Assembly (NCBI GenBank): GCA_963753575.1 | Contig: CAVWCR010000002.1 | Location: forward strand, 382,185-446,184 | Length of the DNA stretch: 64,000 nucleotides | Origin: VAZQ01 sp963753575 | GTDB taxonomy: Bacteria > Pseudomonadota > Alphaproteobacteria > Rhizobiales > Xanthobacteraceae | Direction: 5' to 3' | Shown: in pieces, positions 55,001 through 63,950 of the stretch | Layout: every line of letters begins with the position of its first letter | Numbering within the stretch: the first letter of the stretch is position 1 | The notes under the pieces: generated by a model | What the model saw: only the letters and a program-made list of their open reading frames with translations | What the model was told of the DNA's origin: nothing | The model's database searches: none | Program-made: the position numbers and the translations under genes

Positions 55001-55323
55001 GGGAGATTCTGTGGGCCGCTGTAACGGGGGCGCGTCTGGTGCTCTGCAGCGCCGGGCGACGCACCTTGGCGATCTGCGGCCCAGTTGATCGAATTGCATT
55101 CGTGACGCAGGGCGTGACGACACTACACTGGCGCCGTCCATGCTGCATCAGTTTCATCGATGCACGAGCGGGGCGCGGAATTGCCATGTGCGGCACTAGT
55201 CATCGTGGCGGCGAGGTGCTCTCAGCTCAGCTCGCAGGATCTGCAACGTGCTCGACCGCTGCTTGCCCGGTCGCCCGGCTCGATCAATTGTACGGCCCGA
55301 CGGAAGCGGCTACATTCACGTGA
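52078..55323 (+). CDS. NRPS part 4: (A)-T-C-A (modules 5-6, frame lost inside A6)
   Basis: This 1081-residue frame resumes A5 at HCYGPTEATTF and is not an independent gene. It holds the rest of A5 to 52720; T5 52750-52940 with LGGHSLL; C6 52990-54280 (RLWFLNRLEG start, LHHIAGDGWS active site), the type that joins two L-residues; and the N-terminal part of A6 54360-54870 up to STGTPKGV. Beyond about 54880 the A6 core is badly scrambled: FDVSVWEI and LYGPTEAA are recognisable, but the stretch between needs several indels, ending at the stop at 55321-55323. The pocket start D-V-W-H suggests a serine-like residue. Confidence 0.88.
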   Translation: MHCYGPTEATTFSATFAVDRPDGVSPSLPIGRPISNTQVYILDSGLAAVPVGVAGELYIAGAGLGRGYLGRAGLTAERFVAAPYGPAGSRMYRSGDLARWRPDGVLEFLGRADAQVKLRGFRIEPGEIEAVLTRHAGVAQAAVIAREDTPGGKRLVAYVVAGADGSLDAAALREHVAAWLPDYMVPSCFVVLDRLPLTPNGKLDRRALPAPEVTAAAAREPRSPQEEILCALFAEVLGLRRVGIDDNFFDLGGHSLLATRLISRIRVMLDAEIGIRSLFEAPTVAALSRRVAGAQAARPPLRAQARPAEIPLSYAQRRLWFLNRLEGSSAPYNIVMAVRLRGALDRAALTAALGDVVERHESLRTIFPDEVGVPRQQILDGAASRPVLLEAAVEEADLAAALGRAAGQGFDLASELPLRAHLFAVGAQTHVLLLVLHHIAGDGWSLGPLWRDLAAAYGGRCRGVAPGFSALPVQYADYTLWQRAALGDESEAESALARQLSFWRETLRGLPEQIDLPIDRVRPAAASYRGDSVPLRLPGRLHEALLGLARDSGASLFMVLQAGLAGLLTRLGAGDDIPIGSPIAGRTDSALDDLVGFFVNTLVLRTDTSGDPSFRELIGRVRAGNLLAYSHQELPFERLVEDLNPARSLSRHPLFQVMLAFQNNAPVQLDLPGLDTALEPVSSAAAKFDLSLNLGEERAADGTPAGIHGAIEYATDLFDRASIEALGGRLVRLLEAAVAEPERPLGRLEILTPEERDTILRQWNDTARSIPSATLPELFGAQAARTPEATAVVFGAERLSYRALDARANQLAHHLRGLGVGPEVVVGLCVERSLEMMVGLLGILKAGGAYLPLDPDYPAERLAFMLEDARAPVLVTQSALVERLPPHDTRFVRLDADWPAIAACPATPPITRLKPHNAAYVIYTSGSTGTPKGVCDHARWSCSFMAPAEHLCEYRCRRQVDVVLQIPFAFDVSVWEILWAAVTGARLVLCSAGRRTLAICGPVDRIAFVTQGVTTLHWRRPCCISFIDARAGRGIAMCGTSHRGGEVLSAQLAGSATCSTAACPVARLDQLYGPTEAATFT

Positions 55324-55432
55324 CAATCGCAGTGGACTGTCGAACTGACGGCTCAAGTCGACGGTCCCGATCGGTCGACCGATCTGGAACACGCGGATCT
55401 ACATTCTGGACTCTGGGTTAGCGGCTGTACCT
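54880..55432 (+). pseudogene. Degenerate core of adenylation domain A6
   Basis: Aligned by eye with the A8 core (62690-63220), this stretch shows many one- to three-base insertions and deletions plus substitutions, for example near 54890, 55140, 55195 and 55320-55370, while the flanking A6 DNA is nearly identical to its copies. Either the locus has decayed here or the sequence is of low quality. As written, A6 cannot be functional. Confidence 0.8.
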
Positions 55433-58400
55433 GTGGGAGTTGCGGGTGAGCTTTACATTGCGGGGGCTGGGCTGGGGCGGGGCTATCTGGGGCGTGCCGG
55501 GCTGACGGCGGAGCGGTTCGTGGCGGCCCCGTATGGCCCGGCGGGGAGCCGGATGTACCGCAGCGGCGATCTGGCGCGCTGGCGCCCGGACGGGGTTTTG
55601 GAGTTCCTCGGTCGCGCGGATGCGCAGGTGAAGCTGCGCGGGTTCCGGATTGAGCCGGGGGAGATCGAGGCGGTGCTGACGCGGCATGCGGGGGTGGCGC
55701 AGGCGGCGGTGATCGCGCGCGAGGATACGCCGGGCGGCAAGCGGCTGGTGGCTTATGTGGTGGCGGGTGCGGATGGGAGCCTGGATGCGGCGGCGCTGCG
55801 GGAGCATGTTGCGGCGTGGCTTCCGGACTACATGGTGCCGTCGTGTTTTGTGGTGCTGGATCGGTTGCCGCTGACGCCGAACGGCAAGCTCGACCGTCGA
55901 GCGCTGCCGGCCCCGGAGGTGACGGCTGCGGCGGCGCGTGAGCCGCGCAGCCCGCAGGAGGAGATCCTGTGCGCGCTGTTTGCCGAGGTGCTGGGGCTGC
56001 GGCGGGTCGGGATCGACGACAACTTCTTTGCGCTTGGCGGCGACAGCATCATGTCGATCCAGCTGGTGAGCCGTGCGCGCAAGGCGGGGCTCGTCATCAC
56101 GCCGCGGGCGGTGTTCCAGCATCAGACCGTCGCGGCGCTGGCGGGCGCTTCCAAGCTGATGGAGGAGACAGGGTCCGCGCTGCCTGATGTGGCGACGGGG
56201 GCCTTGCCGCCGACCCCGATCATGCGTTGGCTGCTGGAGCGGGACGGTCTGCAGCCTGGCGGTGTGCTCGATCGCTTCCACCAGGCGATGCTGCTGCGGG
56301 TGCCGGCTGGGCTGCGTGAGGATGATCTGGTCGCGGCCTTGCAGTGCATGCTCGATCATCACGACGCCCTGCGGCTGCGCTTGATCGGACAAGCGGACAA
56401 GGGCGGGTGGGGCCTGGCGGTGGCGCCGGCTGGTGCGGTGCGGGCTGCCGCATGCCTGCGTCGGATCGACATCTGCGGGCTCGATGCGGGAGCGCTGCGG
56501 GCGCGCCTGAGCGAACAGGCGCGGCTGGCGGAGGATGCGCTGTCGCCGTCCTGCGGCGTGATGGTGCAGGCGGTGTGGTTTGATGCCGGGGCGGCTGCGG
56601 CGGGTCTGCTGCTGCTGACGATCCATCACCTGGCGGTCGACGGGGTGTCGTGGCGCATCCTGGTGCCGGACCTGGCGGCGGCCTGGCGGGCGATTGCGGG
56701 CGGGCAGGTGCCTGCGCTGGGGCCGCGCAGCACATCATTGCGGCGCTGGGCGCAGCGGCTTCTGTCGCATGCGCAAGATAGCGGCCGCGTCGGAGAGCTG
56801 TCGTTCTGGTGCGACATGCTGGGGGCGCCGTCGCTCGCATTGATTGAGGGTGGGCTCGATGCGGTGCGTGACACGGCCGGGACGGCCGGGCATCTGACGC
56901 TGACGCTTCCGGCCGATGTGACGGGGGCGCTGCTGACGCGGGTGGCGGCGGCGTTCCATGGCGGGATCAACGATGTGCTGTTGAGCGCGCTGGTGGTGGC
57001 GGCGGTGGATTGGGGCCGGCGGCGGGGCCGTGGTGGCGCTGGCGGCCAGGCGGTGCTGATCGATCTCGAAGGCCACGGCCGCGAGGAGATCTTCGGCGAT
57101 GTCGATCTGTCGCGCACGGTGGGCTGGTTCACCAGCCTCTACCCGGTGCGGCTCGATGCTGGCGGCGTGGATCTCGATGACGCGCTGGCGGGTGGTCCTG
57201 CGCTCGGGCGTGCCGTCAAGCAGATCAAGGAGCAGTTGCGGGCGGTGCCGGACCACGGTCTGGGCTATGGGCTGCTGCGCTATCTGAACCCGCGGACGGC
57301 CGCGGAGCTTGCCGGCTTTGCGGCGCCACCGCTTGCGTTCAACTATCTGGGCCGGTTTGCGGCGCCCTCGGAAGCGGACTGGGCGGCGGCGCCGGAGGCG
57401 GGTGCGCTCGGGCGCGGCGGCGATCCTGCGATGCCGCTTGCGCATGCGCTGGAGCTCAATGCGTTCACGCTCGATGGGCCGGACGGCGCGACGCTGACCG
57501 CGAACTGGAGCTTTGCGCGCGCGCTGATCGGCGAAGAGGCGGTCGACGACCTGGCGCGCGGCTGGTTTGCGGCATTGGAGGCGCTGGTGCGGCATGCGGC
57601 AACACCAGACGCCGGCGGCCGCAGCCCGTCCGACCTGCCGCTGGTGGCACTGGCACAAGGCGAGATCGAGCGGCTGGAGAGCCGCTATGCGCAGATCGAG
57701 GATATCTTGCCGCCCTCGCCGTTACAGGAGGGCCTGCTGTTCCATGCGCTCTACGATGCGCAGGCGCCGGACGTCTATACGACGCAGCTGGTGCTTGGCC
57801 TCGATGGGCCGCTCGACGAAAGGGTGCTCCAGGCGGCTGCGCAGGGCGTGTTGCAGCGTCATGCCAGCCTGCGGGCGGCGTTCCAGACCGAGGGGCTGAG
57901 CCGCCCGGTGCAGGTCATCGTGCCGGCGGCCGAGGCGCGCTGGCGCAGCATCGATCTCTCGGATCTGGACCGGTCGCAGCGCGAGGAGCGGCTTGCGTGC
58001 ATTCTGGCCGAGGATCGCGCCGCGCGCTTCGATCTCGCGGTGCCGCCGCTGGTTCGCTTTGCGCTGATCCGGCTTGGCGCGCAGGAGCATCGGCTGGTGA
58101 TCACCAACCATCACATATTGATGGACGGCTGGTCGATGCCGGTGCTGGTGCACGAGCTGCTGACGCTCTATGCGCAGAAGGGAGATGCGCTGCCGCGGGT
58201 GACGCCCTACCGGGATTATCTCGCTTGGCTCGCCGCACAGGATCGCGCCGCCGCGGTCGCGGCCTGGCAGGAGGCGCTGGCCGGTCTGGAGGAGGGGACG
58301 CGGCTCGCGCCACAGGATCGGGCGCGGGCGCCGCTCGTGCCCGAACAGATCGTGCGCGAGCTGAGCGATGCGCTGACCGCGGCGCTGACGCAGCAGGCGC

Positions 58401-61400
58401 GCCGGCAGGGCCTGACGCTGAACACCTATATCCAGGCCGCCTGGGCGATCCTGCTGGGGCGATTGAGCGGGCGCGACGACGTGGTGTTCGGCGTCACGGT
58501 GGCGGGGCGGCCGCCGGAGATCGCCGGCATCGAGAGCATGGTGGGGCTGTTCATCAACACGCTGCCGCTGCGGGTGAAGCTGCCGCCGGGACAGCCACTG
58601 AATGCGTTGCTGCGGGCGGTGCAGGAGAGCCAGTCGCGCCTGATGGCGCACCCGCATCTGGGCTTGGCCGAGATCCAGGGTCTCGCGGGGGTGGGCGAGC
58701 TGTTCGACACCCTGGTGGTGTTCGAGAACTATCCGGTGGATCGCGGCGGCCTGGCGGAGGAGCCCGGCGGTTTGCGGCTGAGCCAGGTGAGCGGGCACGA
58801 CGCCACGCACTATCCGGCGATGCTGATCGGCATGCCGGGGAAGCGCTTGCGGCTGCGGCTCGACTATCGGGCGGACCTGTTCGATGAGGCGACCGCGCAC
58901 GCGATGGTCGAGCGGCTGGTGCGGCTGCTGGAGGCGGCGGTTGCGGAGCCCGAGCGGCCGCTCGGGCGGCTTGAGATTCTCACACCTGAGGAGCGCGACA
59001 CCATCCTGCGGCAGTGGAACGACACGGCGCGATCGATCCCGTCCGCGACCTTGCCTGAGCTGTTCGGTGCGCAGGCTGCGCGCACGCCGGACGCGACCGC
59101 GGTGGTGTTCGGTGATGAGCGGCTGAGCTACCGCGCGCTCGATGCGCGGGCGAACCAGCTGGCGCATCATCTGCGTGGTCTCGGCGTCGGCCCCGAGGTG
59201 GTGGTGGGGCTGTGCGTGGAGCGCTCGCTCGAGATGATGGTGGGGCTGCTTGGCATCCTCAAGGCAGGGGGCGCCTATCTGCCGCTCGACCCTGACTATC
59301 CGGCCGAGCGGCTCGCCTTCATGCTCGAGGATGCCCGTGCCCCGGTGCTGGTCACGCAGTCCGCGCTGGTGGAACGATTGCCGCCGCATGACACGCGCCT
59401 CGTGCGGCTCGATGCCGACTGGCCCGCCATCGCGGCGTGCCCGGCTACCCCGCCGATCACCAGGCTCAAGCCGCATAACGCCGCCTACGTCATCTATACC
59501 TCAGGATCCACCGGCCAGCCCAAAGGCGTCGTGGTCGCTCACCACAATGTCGTGCGGCTCGTGCGCGAGGCGAACTATGTCGAGCTGATGCCGGACGATG
59601 TGCTTCTGCAGCTGGCGCCGCTCGCCTTTGATGCCTCGACCTTCGAGATCTGGGGGGCGCTCATCAACGGCGCCAAGCTGATTATCTATCCGGATCGCTT
59701 GTTCGACATGGCGCTCCTGAAGCGCGTGATCGCGGATGCCAAGATCAGCGTGCTGTGGCTGACGGCTGCGGTGCTGCATCAGGTGGTCGACGAGGATCTC
59801 TCGGCCCTTGCGCCTGTGCGCAAGCTGTTGGCGGGTGGCGACGTCCTGTCGGTGCCGCATGTGCGGCAGGTGATCGATGCGCTCCACGACGGCGAGATCA
59901 TCAATGGCTATGGGCCGACTGAGGGCACGACCTTCAGCGTCTGCTTCCCGATGAGCCGCGCGAGCGATCTTGGCGAGAGCGTTCCGATCGGTCGGCCGAT
60001 CTCGAACACACAAGTTTACGTTCTGGACTCTGGGTTAGCGGCTGTACCTGTGGGAGTTGCGGGTGAGCTTTACATTGCGGGGGCTGGGCTGGGGCGGGGC
60101 TATCTGGGGCGTGCCGGGCTGACGGCGGAGCGGTTCGTGGCGGCCCCGTATGGCCCGGCGGGGAGCCGGATGTACCGCAGCGGCGATCTGGCGCGCTGGC
60201 GCCCGGACGGGGTTTTGGAATTCCTCGGTCGCGCGGATGCGCAGGTGAAGCTGCGCGGGTTCCGGATTGAGCCGGGGGAGATCGAGGCGGTGCTGACGCG
60301 GCATGCGGGGGTGGCGCAGGCGGCGGTGATCGCGCGCGAGGATACGCCGGGCGGCAAGCGGCTGGTGGCTTATGTGGTGGCGGGTGCGGATCAGGGCCTG
60401 GATGTGGCGGCGCTGCGGGAGCATGTTGCGGCGTGGCTTCCGGACTACATGGTGCCGTCGTGTTTTGTGGTGCTGGATCGGTTGCCGCTGACGCCGAACG
60501 GCAAGCTCGACCGTCGAGCGCTGCCGGCCCCGGAGGTGACGGCTGCGGCGGCGCGTGAGCCGCGCAGCCCGCAGGAGGAGATCCTGTGCGCGCTGTTTGC
60601 CGAGGTGCTGGGGCTGCGGCGGGTCGGGATCGACGACAACTTCTTTGATCTGGGCGGTCATTCGCTGCTGGCGACGCGGCTGATCAGCCGCATCCGGGTG
60701 ATGCTGGATGCCGAGATCGGCATCCGCAGCCTGTTCGAAGCCCCGACCGTCGCGGCGCTGTCGCGCCGTGTCGCGGGTGCGCAGGCGGCGCGGCCGCCGT
60801 TGCGGGCGCAGGCTCGCCCTGCCGAGATCCCGCTGTCGTATGCGCAGCGTCGGCTGTGGTTCCTCAACCGCCTGGAAGGGTCGAGCGCGCCCTACAACAT
60901 CGTGATGGCGGTACGGTTGAGGGGGGCGCTCGATCGCGCGGCGCTGACGGCGGCGCTGGGTGACGTGGTGGAGCGGCACGAGAGCCTGCGCACGATCTTC
61001 CCCGACGAAGTGGGGGTGCCGCGCCAGCAGATCCTGGATGGGGCGGCGTCACGTCCTGTGCTGTTGGAGGCGGCGGTGGAAGAGGCCGATCTGGCGGCCG
61101 CCTTGGGGCGTGCGGCCGGTCAGGGCTTTGATCTGGCGAGCGAGCTTCCGCTGCGGGCGCATCTGTTTGCGGTCGGGGCGCAAACGCACGTGCTGCTGCT
61201 GGTGCTGCACCACATTGCGGGCGACGGCTGGTCGCTGGGGCCGCTGTGGCGGGACTTGGCGGCGGCCTATGGGGGGCGCTGCCGGGGGGTTGCGCCGGGG
61301 TTTTCGGCATTGCCGGTGCAATATGCCGACTACACGTTGTGGCAGCGCGCGGCGCTGGGGGATGAGAGCGAGGCGGAGAGCGCGCTGGCGCGGCAGCTTT

Positions 61401-62725
61401 CGTTCTGGCGGGAGACCCTGCGGGGGCTGCCGGAGCAGATCGATCTTCCGATCGATCGGGTCCGTCCTGCGGCGGCGAGCTACCGGGGTGACAGCGTGCC
61501 GCTGCGGCTGCCGGGTCGGCTGCATGAGGCGCTGTTGGGTCTTGCGCGCGACAGCGGAGCGAGCCTGTTCATGGTTCTGCAGGCGGGGCTTGCGGGGCTG
61601 CTCACGCGGCTTGGGGCGGGTGATGACATCCCGATTGGCAGCCCGATTGCGGGGCGCACCGACAGTGCGCTGGACGATCTGGTGGGCTTTTTTGTCAACA
61701 CGCTGGTGCTGCGGACCGACACGTCTGGCGATCCGAGCTTCCGCGAACTGATCGGCCGGGTGCGGGCGGGCAATCTGCTGGCGTACAGCCACCAGGAGCT
61801 ACCGTTTGAGCGGCTGGTGGAGGATCTCAACCCGGCGCGCTCGCTGTCGCGTCATCCGCTGTTCCAGGTGATGCTTGCGTTCCAGAACAACGCGCCGGTG
61901 CAGCTTGATCTGCCGGGGCTGGACACGGCGCTTGAGCCGGTGTCGAGCGCGGCCGCGAAGTTCGACCTGTCGCTGAACCTGGGGGAGGAGCGGGCGGCGG
62001 ACGGCACGCCGGCGGGGATCCATGGGGCGATCGAATATGCGACCGACCTGTTCGATCGCGCGAGCATCGAGGCGCTGGGGGGACGGCTGGTGCGGCTGCT
62101 GGAGGCGGCGGTTGCGGAGCCCGAGCGGCCGCTCGGGCGGCTTGAGATTCTCACACCTGAGGAGCGCGACACCATCCTGCGGCAGTGGAACGACACGGCG
62201 CGATCGATCCCGTCCGCGACCTTGCCTGAGCTGTTCGGTGCGCAGGCTGCGCGCACGCCGGAGGCGACCGCGGTGGTGTTCGGCGCTGAGCGGCTGAGCT
62301 ACCGCGCGCTCGATGCGCGGGCGAACCAGCTGGCGCATCATCTGCGTGGTCTCGGCGTCGGCCCCGAGGTGGTGGTGGGGCTGTGCGTGGAGCGCTCGCT
62401 CGAGATGATGGTGGGGCTGCTTGGCATCCTCAAGGCGGGGGGCGCCTATCTGCCGCTCGACCCTGACTATCCGTCCGAGCGGCTCGCCTTCATGCTCGAG
62501 GATGCCCGTGCCCCGGTGCTGGTCACGCACAGCTCAATCGAGGCGGGCTTGTCGATCTCGGGCGGACCAAATGTCGTGGTACTCGATCGGGAAGACATCC
62601 GCGAGAATCCCGACCACTGCTCCGTCCGTTACTTTGCATCCGGAGCACCTAGTCTACATGATCTTTACTTCGGGCTCGACCGGCAATCCCAAGGGCGCTG
62701 CAAACACGCACGCTGGTCTGCATAA
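55433..62725 (+). CDS. NRPS part 5: (A)-T-E-C-A-T-C-A (modules 6-8)
   Basis: The 2430-residue frame starts mid-A6 (GTG 55433), so the start is not real. Domains: A6 end to 55910; T6 55950-56130 (GGDSIM); epimerase 56180-57640 (HHLAVDGVSW, EGHGRE, FNYLGRF); C7 57690-58960 (NHHILMDGWS); A7 59030-60530 with pocket D-A-F-W-L-G-G-T-F, one residue from the canonical valine code DAFWIGGTFK; T7 60570-60750 (GGHSLL); C8 60800-62080 (LHHIAGDGWS); A8 from 62170. The frame leaves A8 at an extra C at 62614-62615 and stops at 62725. Predicted addition: (D)Ser-like, Val, then the A8 residue. Confidence 0.93.
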   Translation: MGVAGELYIAGAGLGRGYLGRAGLTAERFVAAPYGPAGSRMYRSGDLARWRPDGVLEFLGRADAQVKLRGFRIEPGEIEAVLTRHAGVAQAAVIAREDTPGGKRLVAYVVAGADGSLDAAALREHVAAWLPDYMVPSCFVVLDRLPLTPNGKLDRRALPAPEVTAAAAREPRSPQEEILCALFAEVLGLRRVGIDDNFFALGGDSIMSIQLVSRARKAGLVITPRAVFQHQTVAALAGASKLMEETGSALPDVATGALPPTPIMRWLLERDGLQPGGVLDRFHQAMLLRVPAGLREDDLVAALQCMLDHHDALRLRLIGQADKGGWGLAVAPAGAVRAAACLRRIDICGLDAGALRARLSEQARLAEDALSPSCGVMVQAVWFDAGAAAAGLLLLTIHHLAVDGVSWRILVPDLAAAWRAIAGGQVPALGPRSTSLRRWAQRLLSHAQDSGRVGELSFWCDMLGAPSLALIEGGLDAVRDTAGTAGHLTLTLPADVTGALLTRVAAAFHGGINDVLLSALVVAAVDWGRRRGRGGAGGQAVLIDLEGHGREEIFGDVDLSRTVGWFTSLYPVRLDAGGVDLDDALAGGPALGRAVKQIKEQLRAVPDHGLGYGLLRYLNPRTAAELAGFAAPPLAFNYLGRFAAPSEADWAAAPEAGALGRGGDPAMPLAHALELNAFTLDGPDGATLTANWSFARALIGEEAVDDLARGWFAALEALVRHAATPDAGGRSPSDLPLVALAQGEIERLESRYAQIEDILPPSPLQEGLLFHALYDAQAPDVYTTQLVLGLDGPLDERVLQAAAQGVLQRHASLRAAFQTEGLSRPVQVIVPAAEARWRSIDLSDLDRSQREERLACILAEDRAARFDLAVPPLVRFALIRLGAQEHRLVITNHHILMDGWSMPVLVHELLTLYAQKGDALPRVTPYRDYLAWLAAQDRAAAVAAWQEALAGLEEGTRLAPQDRARAPLVPEQIVRELSDALTAALTQQARRQGLTLNTYIQAAWAILLGRLSGRDDVVFGVTVAGRPPEIAGIESMVGLFINTLPLRVKLPPGQPLNALLRAVQESQSRLMAHPHLGLAEIQGLAGVGELFDTLVVFENYPVDRGGLAEEPGGLRLSQVSGHDATHYPAMLIGMPGKRLRLRLDYRADLFDEATAHAMVERLVRLLEAAVAEPERPLGRLEILTPEERDTILRQWNDTARSIPSATLPELFGAQAARTPDATAVVFGDERLSYRALDARANQLAHHLRGLGVGPEVVVGLCVERSLEMMVGLLGILKAGGAYLPLDPDYPAERLAFMLEDARAPVLVTQSALVERLPPHDTRLVRLDADWPAIAACPATPPITRLKPHNAAYVIYTSGSTGQPKGVVVAHHNVVRLVREANYVELMPDDVLLQLAPLAFDASTFEIWGALINGAKLIIYPDRLFDMALLKRVIADAKISVLWLTAAVLHQVVDEDLSALAPVRKLLAGGDVLSVPHVRQVIDALHDGEIINGYGPTEGTTFSVCFPMSRASDLGESVPIGRPISNTQVYVLDSGLAAVPVGVAGELYIAGAGLGRGYLGRAGLTAERFVAAPYGPAGSRMYRSGDLARWRPDGVLEFLGRADAQVKLRGFRIEPGEIEAVLTRHAGVAQAAVIAREDTPGGKRLVAYVVAGADQGLDVAALREHVAAWLPDYMVPSCFVVLDRLPLTPNGKLDRRALPAPEVTAAAAREPRSPQEEILCALFAEVLGLRRVGIDDNFFDLGGHSLLATRLISRIRVMLDAEIGIRSLFEAPTVAALSRRVAGAQAARPPLRAQARPAEIPLSYAQRRLWFLNRLEGSSAPYNIVMAVRLRGALDRAALTAALGDVVERHESLRTIFPDEVGVPRQQILDGAASRPVLLEAAVEEADLAAALGRAAGQGFDLASELPLRAHLFAVGAQTHVLLLVLHHIAGDGWSLGPLWRDLAAAYGGRCRGVAPGFSALPVQYADYTLWQRAALGDESEAESALARQLSFWRETLRGLPEQIDLPIDRVRPAAASYRGDSVPLRLPGRLHEALLGLARDSGASLFMVLQAGLAGLLTRLGAGDDIPIGSPIAGRTDSALDDLVGFFVNTLVLRTDTSGDPSFRELIGRVRAGNLLAYSHQELPFERLVEDLNPARSLSRHPLFQVMLAFQNNAPVQLDLPGLDTALEPVSSAAAKFDLSLNLGEERAADGTPAGIHGAIEYATDLFDRASIEALGGRLVRLLEAAVAEPERPLGRLEILTPEERDTILRQWNDTARSIPSATLPELFGAQAARTPEATAVVFGAERLSYRALDARANQLAHHLRGLGVGPEVVVGLCVERSLEMMVGLLGILKAGGAYLPLDPDYPSERLAFMLEDARAPVLVTHSSIEAGLSISGGPNVVVLDREDIRENPDHCSVRYFASGAPSLHDLYFGLDRQSQGRCKHARWSA

Positions 62726-63950
62726 TCGCTTGAGCTGGATGCAGAGCGAGTATCATCTGACGCAGGCCGACGTCGTCCTGCAAAAGAACTCCGTTCAGCT
62801 TTGACGTCTCGGTGTGGGAATTCTTTTGGCCGCTGATAACGGGAGCGCGTTTGGTGCTCGCAGCGCCGGGCGCGCACCGCGATCCGGCCCAATTGATCGA
62901 ATCGATTCAAACGCAGGGCGTGACGACACTACACTTTGTGCCGTCCATGCTGCAGCAGTTTCTCGAGCACGAGGGGGCGCGGAATTGCAAGGGTGTGCGG
63001 CACATCATCTGTAGCGGTGAGGCGCTCTCAGCTCAGCTGCAGGATCAAGTATCGACGCTGCTGCCCGGCGCCCAACTCGATAATCTGTACGGCCCAACGG
63101 AAGCGGCTATTGATGTGACCCAGTGGACCTGTCGAAATGACGGCTCAAGTGAGGTCCCGATCGGTCGACCGATCTGGAACACGCGGATCTACATTCTGGA
63201 CTCTGGGTTAGCGGCTGTACCTGTGGGAGTTGCGGGTGAGCTTTACATTGCGGGGGCTGGGCTGGGGCGGGGCTATCTGGGGCGTGCCGGGCTGACGGCG
63301 GAGCGGTTCGTGGCGGCCCCGTATGGCCCGGCGGGGAGCCGGATGTACCGCAGCGGCGATCTGGCGCGCTGGCGCCCGGACGGGGTTTTGGAGTTCCTCG
63401 GTCGCGCGGATGCGCAGGTGAAGCTGCGCGGGTTCCGGATTGAGCCGGGGGAGATCGAGGCGGTGCTGACGCGGCATGCGGGGGTGGCGCAGGCGGCGGT
63501 GATCGCGCGCGAGGATACGCCGGGCGGCAAGCGGCTGGTGGCTTATGTGGTGGCGGGTGCGGATGGGAGCCTGGATGCGGCGGCGCTGCGGGAGCATGTT
63601 GCGGCGTGGCTTCCGGACTACATGGTGCCGTCGTGTTTTGTGGTGCTGGATCGGTTGCCGCTGACGCCGAACGGCAAGCTCGACCGTCGAGCGCTGCCGG
63701 CCCCGGAGGTGACGGCTGCGGCGGCGCGTGAGCCGCGCAGCCCGCAGGAGGAGATCCTGTGCGCGCTGTTTGCCGAGGTGCTGGGGCTGCGGCGGGTCGG
63801 GATCGACGACAACTTCTTTGCGCTTGGCGGCGACAGCATCATGTCGATCCAGCTGGTGAGCCGTGCGCGCAAGGCGGGGCTCGTCATCACGCCGCGGGCG
63901 GTGTTCCAGCATCAGACCGTCGCGGCGCTGGCGGGCGCTTCCAAGCTGAT
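58216..63950 (+). repeat. Di-module repeat, copy 2 (C7 to T8)
   Basis: Second copy of the C-A-T-C-A-T block, with the 60017-62530 part nearly identical to 52195-54710. The A7 core (59510-60010) differs from A5 and encodes a valine-type pocket. The epimerase after T8 begins with the same bases as E6, so the two-module-plus-epimerase unit is repeated in full and a third copy may follow outside the window. Confidence 0.88.
62600..62815 (+). pseudogene. Two frameshifts in adenylation domain A8
   Basis: Dropping one C at 62614-62615 restores PSVTLHPEHLVYMIFTSGSTG, and dropping one A at 62787-62788 restores VVLQKTPFSFDVSVWE. With both removed, A8 reads through from 62170 to 63700 without a stop. 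Each is a single-base insertion in a short run. Confidence 0.88.

Larger units (their letters stand above)
50400..56150 (+). repeat. Di-module repeat, copy 1 (C5 to T6)
   Basis: Blocks of this region recur about 7.8 kb downstream: 50400-51690 at +7816, 52195-54850 at +7822, and 55400-56150 at +7790. The unit encodes C-A-T(GGHS)-C-A-T(GGDS) and is followed by an epimerase. The A5 core (51690-52190) is not shared with copy 2, and the A6 core is diverged by indels. Confidence 0.88.
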
